Below are positions 1-6,013 of a stretch of 8,446 nt of DNA, one piece after another. Position 1 is the stretch's first letter. Each line of letters begins with the position of its first letter. Both the position numbers and the translations under genes were made by a program. Location of the stretch: the NCBI GenBank assembly GCA_012329085.1, contig JAAXQB010000065.1, positions 1 to 8,446 of the forward strand. The letters run 5' to 3'. Source of the stretch: Methanosarcinales archaeon. Its GTDB lineage: Archaea; Halobacteriota; Methanosarcinia; Methanosarcinales; Methanosarcinaceae. The notes under the pieces are model-generated. The model saw nothing but the letters and a program-made list of their open reading frames with translations, searched no databases and was not told the DNA's origin.

Positions 1-866
1 ATTAAAGTATCACCATGTGCAATATCAAATTTTTCATAATTAATATCATGTAAAAACATATTTATACGACAAAGATTGTAAGTGGTTAAATTAATTTCTT
101 GACCAAAAAAACCTTGTCGCACATTGTCTTTTCCAAGAACTTTGGCAAATTTAAGAAGCAATGAACCAGAACCACAAGCAGGGTCATATACCTTATTTAC
201 TTCTTTTTTACCAATAGTTGTAATCTCAGCCAAAAGTTCGCTCACTTCTTGAGGTGTATAAAATTCCCCTCCTGATTTACCAGCACTGCTGGCATACATT
301 GCCATTAAATATTCATAAGCATCTCCGAAAGCATCAATTGTGTGGTCTGCGTAATTTCCTAATTTAAGGCTACCAATAGACTCTAAAAGTTCAACAAGTT
401 TTTTATTTCTTTTTTCAACTGTATTTCCTAATTTGTTTGAATTTACATCAAGGTCATCAAACAAACCTTTTAAATCATCTTCACTTCCAGTTCCTTTGGC
501 AGAATGTTCAATATTTTTGAAAATTGTTGCTAAAGTTTCATTTAAATTAGGATTATTACGAGCATTTTTTGTAACATTTATAAATAATTCACTCGGTAAA
601 ATATAAAATCCTTTTTCTTTAACAGTATCTCCTCGACCAAACTCTGCATCTTCATCAGAAAGAAGAGTATAATCAAAATCTTTATTACCTGCACGATGTT
701 CTTCATCATTAAGATATTTTGTTAAATTCTCACTAATAAAACGATAAAAAAGCATACCTAAAACATATTGTTTAAAATCCCAACCATCTATACTTCCTCT
801 TAGATTATTAGCAATTTGCCAAACTACACGATGTAATTCTTCCCTCTCTTGTTCTTTTGTAACCAT
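1..866 (-). CDS. hsdM: Type I restriction-modification DNA methyltransferase subunit M (N-terminal part, runs off left edge)
   Basis: This is the modification subunit of a type I restriction-modification system, which methylates adenine in the sequence chosen by HsdS and is needed by HsdR for cleavage. I translated it from the ATG at 866; 288 codons are open to the window edge, so roughly the last 40-45% of a usual 500-residue HsdM lies outside. Residues about 8-160 look like the helical HsdM N-terminal domain (WQIANNLRG, FKQYVLGMLFYRFISENL). Residues 198-205 read SGGEFYTP, the hallmark before the methyltransferase fold, and 228-236 read DPACGSGSL, the SAM-binding motif I. The catalytic NPPF/NPPY motif would lie beyond the edge. 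No frameshift is visible. hsdS and hsdR are not in the window and are expected further left. The ATG is favoured because it opens the conserved N-terminal domain and a TATA box lies about 27 bases upstream. Confidence 0.95.
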   Translation of the reverse strand, partial: MVTKEQEREELHRVVWQIANNLRGSIDGWDFKQYVLGMLFYRFISENLTKYLNDEEHRAGNKDFDYTLLSDEDAEFGRGDTVKEKGFYILPSELFINVTKNARNNPNLNETLATIFKNIEHSAKGTGSEDDLKGLFDDLDVNSNKLGNTVEKRNKKLVELLESIGSLKLGNYADHTIDAFGDAYEYLMAMYASSAGKSGGEFYTPQEVSELLAEITTIGKKEVNKVYDPACGSGSLLLKFAKVLGKDNVRQGFFGQEINLTTYNLCRINMFLHDINYEKFDIAHGDTL

Positions 867-889
867 AGTATTAATTAAGATTACCACTA

Positions 890-908
890 ATATATAAGTT
901 TTCCCTTT
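890..908 (-). promoter_or_regulatory. Putative archaeal BRE/TATA promoter of hsdM, possibly leaderless
   Basis: On the minus strand a purine-rich GGGAAAA is followed by CTTATATAT. The TATA centre is about 27 bases from the hsdM ATG, the distance expected between TATA box and transcription start in archaea. No good Shine-Dalgarno sequence precedes the ATG. Together this suggests transcription starting at or next to the start codon, i.e. a leaderless mRNA. The reading depends on the organism being an archaeon. Confidence 0.45.
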
Positions 909-1240
909 TTAAATAAATTGTTTTCGCAACGAAATGGAGAAAATATAACATTGCATCTCCTTTTATTTTAGAAAAAACCAAATTTATTCCTTTTAGAAAG
1001 CCCATCATTATTTTACCTTTTAGAAAAATATTTTTTTAAATTGTGCATAATTCATATATTTACTACGACCTTTTTCCTATTAGTTTTCATCAAACTTATC
1101 TCTTTTAATATTCTACCTACATATAATAGTGAAACCGCCTCATCAGTTTGCTTTTCGTAGCTTATTTGAAAAGATTATTTGGAACAAATGAGCATTATCC
1201 CGATTTTTAAAATCTATAAAAATAATGATTATTTGATTTT

Positions 1241-1279
1241 ATTATTGCAAAATTATTTAAACTATGTATATAAATATAT
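1241..1279. repeat. 39-bp direct repeat, left copy (downstream of hepT)
   Basis: Bases 1241-1279 are identical to 2101-2139 and in the same orientation. The two copies start 860 bases apart and bracket the mntA-hepT pair. The unit starts ATTATTGCAA and contains TATATAAA, which reads TTTATATA on the minus strand. Weak similarity continues past the right end of both copies, where TATTGCAATA here matches TAATGCAATA at 2146-2155 after a small indel. In this copy the minus-strand TATA box has no open reading frame after it, so it looks like a duplicated or orphaned promoter. Confidence 0.9.
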
Positions 1280-1410
1280 ACAACATCGTTATTGCAATAG
1301 TGTCTTTTTCTAATATTCTGTTAGAAATAATATGTAAAAATACAATAATATATGCTCCATACTATGCTATTATTTTACTATTCTTTAAGCTCCATTAATA
1401 TTTTTTTATT

Positions 1411-1435
1411 GCATATAATTTATAAAATTATATGC
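1411..1435. repeat. Perfect 11-bp inverted repeat with 3-base loop over the hepT stop codon
   Basis: GCATATAATTT at 1411-1421 and AAATTATATGC at 1425-1435 are exact reverse complements around the loop ATA. The hepT stop codon (1428-1430) lies inside the stem. In the hepT transcript the hairpin is followed by AATAAAAAAA, not by a U-tract, so it does not fit a classic intrinsic terminator. It could still protect or process the 3' end, or be a protein site. Confidence 0.6.
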
Positions 1436-1772
1436 TCAAAGAAATTTCTAATTTCTTGGATGATGGTTTAAGAGGTGGTGCCTCATCTTTGATAACTTCC
1501 CATACAATTTCCAAATCAACTCCATGATATTCATGAATCAATTTGTCTCTCATACCAGCAATATATTTCCATGGTATATCAGAATACTTAGTTCTTATTT
1601 CATATGGTATATTTTTTACAGCTTCACCCATTACTTCTAAGCTTCTAATTACGGCATTTATAGTTTTTCTATCGTTTATAAATTCCTCAAAATCTATACC
1701 TTCTGTAAATTCCTCAATTTCTTGTATAGATATCAAAACATCCTGTATGTAATCTTTGAATGTTCTTTTCAT
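1428..1772 (-). CDS. hepT: HepT-like HEPN-domain RNase toxin (DUF86 family)
   Basis: This 114-residue protein belongs to the HEPN/DUF86 family, the toxin half of MntA/HepT modules. Family members are small helical proteins that dimerise and cut RNA through the RX4HXY motif. That motif is intact here: R75, H80 and Y82 in RDKLIHEYHG. In studied systems the partner MntA adds AMP to the motif tyrosine and so silences the RNase; Y82 would be the target. Other family marks are SLEVMGEAVKNIP (44-56) and the IPWKYIAGMRDK stretch. Length is normal for the family. The start ATG overlaps the mntA stop by four bases (ATGA), a sign of translational coupling with the antitoxin made first. A hairpin covers the stop codon. 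With the intact active site I expect a working toxin; its RNA target cannot be read from sequence. Confidence 0.93.
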   Translation of the reverse strand: MKRTFKDYIQDVLISIQEIEEFTEGIDFEEFINDRKTINAVIRSLEVMGEAVKNIPYEIRTKYSDIPWKYIAGMRDKLIHEYHGVDLEIVWEVIKDEAPPLKPSSKKLEISLSI

Positions 1773-2062
1773 ATAATTTCAACTTCCTCTAAAATATATT
1801 TGCCTATATGTGGTTTTAGTGCTTTTTTTGATACTAAATCAACCTTAATTCCTATCAATCCACTCAAATATTCTTCCAATATAAGAAATTTGAAAAATCC
1901 TATTGGTTTCTCGAATTCGACCAAGATATCGATATCACTTTTCTTTTTAGCTTCCCCTCTTAAATAAGAACCAAATATGCCAATATTTTTAATGTTATAT
2001 TTTTCTTTTAATTCTATTTTGTGTTTTTTTAAAATTTCCTTTATTTCATCAAATTGTTTCAT
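1769..2062 (-). CDS. mntA: MntA-like minimal nucleotidyltransferase antitoxin
   Basis: This 97-residue protein has the minimal nucleotidyltransferase fold. It shows the complete GSX10DXD signature: G31-S32, ten residues (YLRGEAKKKS), then D43-I-D45, with a third acidic residue D75 in KVDLV completing the metal-binding triad. In MntA/HepT pairs this enzyme transfers AMP to the HEPN toxin's active-site tyrosine and neutralises it. It is the first gene of the pair and overlaps hepT by four bases. AGGTGG at 2069-2074 (minus strand) sits six bases from the ATG and is a good Shine-Dalgarno, which supports this start. A TATA box (2127-2134) within the flanking 39-bp repeat would start a transcript near 2104, giving a leader of about 40 bases. 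Nothing looks degraded. Confidence 0.93.
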   Translation of the reverse strand: MKQFDEIKEILKKHKIELKEKYNIKNIGIFGSYLRGEAKKKSDIDILVEFEKPIGFFKFLILEEYLSGLIGIKVDLVSKKALKPHIGKYILEEVEII

Positions 2063-2100
2063 TTTTATCCACCTATTATTTGCCTATTGATTTCATTATC

Positions 2101-2139
2101 ATTATTGCAAAATTATTTAAACTATGTATATAAATATAT
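2101..2139. repeat. 39-bp direct repeat, right copy (mntA promoter region)
   Basis: This is the exact match of 1241-1279. It lies 39 bases upstream of the mntA start and includes the likely mntA TATA box. It therefore combines a repeat and a promoter, and with its twin it frames the toxin-antitoxin pair. Confidence 0.9.
2127..2134 (-). promoter_or_regulatory. Putative TATA box of mntA-hepT
   Basis: TTTATATA on the minus strand matches the archaeal TATA consensus. A start about 26 bases downstream (near 2104) would leave a leader of about 40 bases containing the AGGTGG ribosome binding site. ATTGCA-type motifs lie on both sides (TTGCAATAAT at 2101-2110 minus strand; TATTGCATTA at 2146-2155 minus strand) and could be operator sites for autoregulation, which is speculative. 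Confidence 0.5.
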
Positions 2140-2241
2140 TATAACTAATGCAATATATAAAATTTTAGTTTTATTATATTTTTTAGCATATTTAACATAA
2201 ATAATTTATTAAATTTTTCTCCAACTAATTTTAAAAATTTC

Positions 2242-4194
2242 CTATCTTATCACAGATTTTACAGCCTTAACAATCTCTTCTCGCTTCAAATCATCCAATT
2301 TAAAATAAACTCCATCTAATAAATCACATATCACCTTTGCAAGCTTCAATTTAATAAATCCAATTTCTGTATCTATAACAATGAATTTAATTCCTTCAAC
2401 ACTTACTTTTCTTGCAATTTGCTTAACTTCAACAATAGGATCATTATCTTCAATAGTAACATTTCCTCTACCATCCGAAATTAACACAATAATTGGAATC
2501 ATATCAGGATTTTTTAATTGTAATGCTTTTATATACTCTGCACTTCTCAATAATGCAAGAGAAAGAGGCGTTTTGCCTCCTGTTTTTAAATCTTTTAATA
2601 TCTTATAACTCAAATCAATACTTCTTGTAGGTGGCAATATAATCTCCACAGATTCATCTCTAAATGCCATCATTCCAATAGTATCTCGCTTTTGATAAGC
2701 ATCTTGCAATAATGATACAATCGCACCTTTTGTTTCAATCATTCTTTTTTGTGCACCCATGGAACCACTTGCATCTACAAGAAATAGAATGGTATTTCCA
2801 ATTCGTTTTTCTCGCACTTTTTCCCTTATATCCCCTCTATAAATTGAAATTGAAAGCCCTTTATCTTTTTTATCATTCTCTCGCATCTTTTGGAATGGCG
2901 CAGCTGCCCGTATAGTTGCATCTAATGCAATATCAGTCACTTGTCCTTTTGGCATTTTATATCGCACATACCTACCTTTTTTTGTATGAGTTTTAGTTTT
3001 ACTTCGCCTCCCATGCCCCTTACTTCGTGCTGTATGGTCTGCTTTTGATTGGACAAGTTCTTTTATAGTAAAAATATCTCCTATTTCATGAGTTTCATCT
3101 TCTTTTTGGGTATTTGAACCATGTTCATTATCTAAATCATCAGAATCGTCCCTTTCTGCATCATGATCTTCTTCATCTTTGGATTCATCTTTAAGATCTG
3201 GACTTGCATCCATTTCCTTTTGCTCTGTTTCATCATCTAAATTATCTCCATCGCCTCTATTCTCTTGTGGTTGTTCTTTATCATCCTGATTATCGCCATT
3301 CTCATTTTCTCTATCATTTTCTTTTTCTTGTTTTTGATTTGTCCTTGGAATTTCAGTGGCACGGTGCGATAATGCAAGATTTGAAACAGCTTTTATATCT
3401 TCTATTGTCACCACATCTCGCAAATTTAATGCTGCATTAGCAACACTCCCAAAACACAATGCTAAATCTCCTCTATGCCCTTTTGTATTTATTTTAAGAT
3501 TTAAATCCGAAATCATAAAAAGTAAATGTTCTGGGATTTTAATTGAGTGTATTTTTTTTTTTGCATTATTAATTTTTATATCAAGTCCTAATTCATCTTC
3601 CTCATGCTTTTTAAAAAATAAATTTGGTGATTCTTCAAATTCAATTCGTCTTTTTATTATTTCTTTTCTTGTTTCTATATCAATCGAACCCTTTATCGAT
3701 ACAAAAAATCCAAACCTATCAAGTATTTGAGGTTTAAGGTCTCCTTCTTCTGGATTCATAGTTCCAATTAAAATAAAATTAGATGGGTGAGAATATGAAA
3801 TTCCATCTCGCTCAACTATATTTACACCTGATTCTGCAACATCAAGAATTATATTTATAATAGAATTCGATAATAAATTCACTTCATCAATATACAATAT
3901 ATTTCCATCTGCTTTTTTTAAAATACCTGAATCAAATGATTTTTTTCCACTTTTAAGTGCTGATTCTATATCTATTGTTCCAATTACTTGCTCTTCTGTT
4001 GCATTAAGAGGGAGTGTGATAACTTTTATATCTGGGCATAACTGTTCAATGGATCGCACTATTGTAGATTTTGCAGTTCCCTTTTCCCCAGATAATAATA
4101 CACCTCCAATTTTTGGATTTATAAGATTTAAAATCAATGCAAGTTTTAATTCATCTTGATCTACAATTGCACTAAATGGATAATATCGTTGCAT
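2242..4194 (-). CDS. ChlD-like metal-chelatase subunit (AAA+ ATPase with C-terminal VWA domain)
   Basis: This 650-residue protein has the ChlD/BchD layout. Residues 1-285 are an AAA+ domain with Walker A GEKGTAKST (36-44), Walker B ILYIDEVNLL (99-108), sensor 1 in GTMNPEEGD (144-152), an LDRF arginine (R160) and sensor 2 GHR (239-241). Residues about 285-372 form a very acidic, Glu/Asp/Asn-rich linker, followed by a basic stretch (386-412). Residues about 467-650 are a VWA domain with a complete MIDAS: D474, S476, S478, T542 and D574. In magnesium and cobalt chelatases this subunit joins the ChlI ring to the large chelatase (ChlH or CobN), which inserts the metal. Unlike bacteriochlorophyll BchD, where the nucleotide site is usually degenerate, Walker A and B are intact. 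It starts four bases after the ChlI-like gene. A role in chlorophyll is unlikely in an archaeon; cobalt, nickel or another tetrapyrrole metal is more plausible. The CobN-like partner is not in the window. Confidence 0.92.
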   Translation of the reverse strand: MQRYYPFSAIVDQDELKLALILNLINPKIGGVLLSGEKGTAKSTIVRSIEQLCPDIKVITLPLNATEEQVIGTIDIESALKSGKKSFDSGILKKADGNILYIDEVNLLSNSIINIILDVAESGVNIVERDGISYSHPSNFILIGTMNPEEGDLKPQILDRFGFFVSIKGSIDIETRKEIIKRRIEFEESPNLFFKKHEEDELGLDIKINNAKKKIHSIKIPEHLLFMISDLNLKINTKGHRGDLALCFGSVANAALNLRDVVTIEDIKAVSNLALSHRATEIPRTNQKQEKENDRENENGDNQDDKEQPQENRGDGDNLDDETEQKEMDASPDLKDESKDEEDHDAERDDSDDLDNEHGSNTQKEDETHEIGDIFTIKELVQSKADHTARSKGHGRRSKTKTHTKKGRYVRYKMPKGQVTDIALDATIRAAAPFQKMRENDKKDKGLSISIYRGDIREKVREKRIGNTILFLVDASGSMGAQKRMIETKGAIVSLLQDAYQKRDTIGMMAFRDESVEIILPPTRSIDLSYKILKDLKTGGKTPLSLALLRSAEYIKALQLKNPDMIPIIVLISDGRGNVTIEDNDPIVEVKQIARKVSVEGIKFIVIDTEIGFIKLKLAKVICDLLDGVYFKLDDLKREEIVKAVKSVIR

Positions 4195-4198
4195 TTTT

Positions 4199-5230
4199 TT
4201 ATTTCCACTTTTTTAATCTCTCTAAATCTAATAAAGACTCTTCAAAAGGTTTTCGCCTCATTCTGTGTGGCAATACAAATTCAGCCGCTTCAAGAATGTC
4301 CTCTTTTGTGACTTTATGCCTATGATGATATGCAGCTATTGTTTTTGCAGTTTTTATCATAGATATGTCTGCTCGATGCCCATCAACCCCCATATCTATT
4401 GCAATTTCTGCGATAAGTTCTATTAATTCATCTGGCATGATTATACTGATAAGAATTTCAATTGCTTTATTTATATCTTCTGATAATTGTTTTTGTTGAG
4501 TTTCATATTTTTCAGAGAAATTTATTGGATTTTCTTCATACTCTATTCTTCTTTTTATAATTTCAACTCTTCTTTTTTTATCTTTTTCCCCTACAATATC
4601 AGTCACAAGCCCAAACCTATCTAACAATTGAGGTCGCAAATCCCCTTCTTCTGGATTCATAGTTCCAACAAGTATAAAATTTGCAGGATGCGAATATGAA
4701 ACTCCTTCCCTCTCCACTGTATTTACACCCATTGCAGCCGCATCTAATAAAATATCTACAATATGGTCTTCAAGAAGATTTACTTCATCCACATATAATA
4801 TATTTCCATTCGCATTTGCAAAAATGCCCGGTTCAAATCTTTTTTCTCCTGTTTTGATTGTGTGTTCAATATCGAGTGTTCCCACTACTTTATCCTCAGT
4901 TGCACTTATAGGTAAATTAATCACATGCATTTTTCGTTTTTCAGTATCTAATTTCCCATTAATCTGTTTTTCAGAACATTCATCACACAATCCACTACCA
5001 TAGTTTATATTGCATTGGAATGCACAATCCATTGCAACTTCCTTTTCTGGTAATAATTCTACAAGAGACCGCACAGCCGTAGATTTTGCAGTTCCCTTTT
5101 CCCCTCTAATTAATACGCCACCAATTTTTGGATTGATGACATTTAATATTAATGCTTTTTTCATATTTTCCTGCCCTACAATGGCAGTAAATGGGTATTG
5201 TATTTTTTCTTTTAAAGTATTGTTAGTCAT
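4199..5230 (-). CDS. ChlI-like metal-chelatase ATPase subunit (AAA+)
   Basis: This 343-residue AAA+ protein is of the ChlI/BchI type, the ring-forming ATPase that powers metal insertion by a large chelatase subunit. Walker A is GEKGTAKST (43-51), Walker B ILYVDEVNLL (144-153), sensor 1 GTMNPEEGD (189-197), the LDRF arginine is R205 and sensor 2 is GHR (284-286). A four-cysteine patch sits between strand 1 and the next AAA segment: C69, C73, C82 and C85 (CX3C then CX2C), a possible zinc or iron-sulfur site. It ends KPFEESLLDLERL, typical of the family. The gene lies 18 bases after the ABC ATPase and 4 bases before the ChlD-like gene, and the AAA domains of the two are clear paralogues. Comparable archaeal proteins are usually called magnesium chelatase or putative cobaltochelatase; the metal cannot be decided here. 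A weak GGAAA precedes the ATG. Confidence 0.93.
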   Translation of the reverse strand: MTNNTLKEKIQYPFTAIVGQENMKKALILNVINPKIGGVLIRGEKGTAKSTAVRSLVELLPEKEVAMDCAFQCNINYGSGLCDECSEKQINGKLDTEKRKMHVINLPISATEDKVVGTLDIEHTIKTGEKRFEPGIFANANGNILYVDEVNLLEDHIVDILLDAAAMGVNTVEREGVSYSHPANFILVGTMNPEEGDLRPQLLDRFGLVTDIVGEKDKKRRVEIIKRRIEYEENPINFSEKYETQQKQLSEDINKAIEILISIIMPDELIELIAEIAIDMGVDGHRADISMIKTAKTIAAYHHRHKVTKEDILEAAEFVLPHRMRRKPFEESLLDLERLKKWK

Positions 5231-5248
5231 ATATTAAATTTCCAAAAA

Positions 5249-6013
5249 TCAAATAGGCTCTATTGGCAATATGGATAAAAATCCACCATCATTTATTACT
5301 CTTGCCCTAACTTCATATACTTTTTCAATATTTTTAGCCGTAAGCACAGCTTTTGGAGTTCCAACATCAAATATAATACCTTCATGCATCATTATAATTT
5401 TATCTACATATCGTGCAGCAAGATTTAAATCATGCATAATTATAATAACAGAAATATTGCTATTTTTTGCAATATCTTGTATTATTTTCATGACTTCTAA
5501 TTGATGCTTTATATCAAGGTCTGAAGTAGGCTCATCAAGTAAAAGAATATTAGGTTCTTGTGCCAATGCTCTTGCAATAATAACTCGTTGCTTTTGACCG
5601 CCACTTAATTCATTTATATTTTTCATTGCAAATTCTTCGACATTTAATAATTCAAGCATTTTTATTGTTATATCAATATCAATCTCACTACTTTTCCATG
5701 AAACATGCGGTCTTCGCCCCATAAGAACTGTTTCAAATACATTTAAAGGAAACATAGCAGAAGTATTTTGTGGAATATATCCAATATTTCGTGCAAGTTT
5801 CATCAAATCTATTTTTTTTATATCCTTTTCATCTAACAATACAACTCCTTTATTTGGAGATAAAATTCTATTTATGCATCGTATCAGCGTAGATTTACCT
5901 GCACCATTTGGTCCAACAATACCAATAATTTCAGATGGTTTTAGTTCTAATGAAATTCCTTTAAGTATTGGATTGCTATTATATCCAAATTCAATATCTT
6001 CAATTTTAAGCAT
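5249..6013 (-). CDS. ABC transporter ATP-binding protein, FecE/BtuD type (metal chelate or corrinoid uptake)
   Basis: This is the cytoplasmic ATPase of a type II ABC importer of the iron-siderophore/haem/B12 family. Counting from the ATG at 6013 it has 254 residues: Walker A GPNGAGKST (34-42), Q-loop Q82 in YIPQ, signature LSGGQKQR (136-143), Walker B ILLLDE (156-161) followed by PTSDLD, and switch H194 in MHDLNLAARY. All catalytic parts are present and length is normal. The ATG shares its first base with the permease stop (TAATG), suggesting coupling. A TTG two codons earlier (6019) is an alternative start: GAGGAG lies 9 bases before the TTG but 15 before the ATG, so 6019 may be the real start and would add two residues. 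Its partner is the permease immediately upstream; the two ChlI/ChlD genes follow in the same operon. Sequence cannot separate B12, haem, siderophore or other chelates as cargo. Confidence 0.95.
   Translation of the reverse strand: MLKIEDIEFGYNSNPILKGISLELKPSEIIGIVGPNGAGKSTLIRCINRILSPNKGVVLLDEKDIKKIDLMKLARNIGYIPQNTSAMFPLNVFETVLMGRRPHVSWKSSEIDIDITIKMLELLNVEEFAMKNINELSGGQKQRVIIARALAQEPNILLLDEPTSDLDIKHQLEVMKIIQDIAKNSNISVIIIMHDLNLAARYVDKIIMMHEGIIFDVGTPKAVLTAKNIEKVYEVRARVINDGGFLSILPIEPI

Larger units (their letters stand above)
867..1427. other. Non-coding stretch between hsdM and hepT
   Basis: About 560 bases hold no gene I can support. It contains the hsdM promoter, a small palindrome at 922-934 (TTTCG, loop CAA, CGAAA), the left copy of a 39-bp direct repeat (1241-1279), a perfect 10-bp palindrome TATTGCAATA at 1290-1299, and most of a 25-bp hairpin at 1411-1435. 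The longest unlisted open frame I noticed is a 36-codon minus-strand stretch ending near 1050, with no recognisable similarity. The stretch is extremely AT-rich and may be the scar of lost genes. Confidence 0.6.

Noticed and set aside
1093..1153. Minus-strand CTGATGA and TTGATGA, resembling C boxes of a C/D guide RNA
   Set aside because: The two boxes are about 47 bases apart with no D or D' boxes in the right places, so the C/D sRNA layout is not met.
1049..1159. 36-codon open minus-strand frame (reads YEKQTDEAVSLLYVGRI near its start) upstream of hsdM
   Set aside because: It has no proper start at its upstream end, no ribosome binding site and no recognised similarity; it may be a gene scrap, but the evidence is too thin to list.
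1411..1435. Intrinsic terminator of hepT
   Set aside because: The hairpin is followed by an A-rich, not U-rich, tract on the transcribed strand, and archaeal termination does not depend on hairpins.
2381..2608. Plus-strand open frames opposite the ChlD-like, ChlI-like and permease genes
   Set aside because: All lie antisense to strongly conserved coding sequence, lack ribosome binding sites and show no protein family features.
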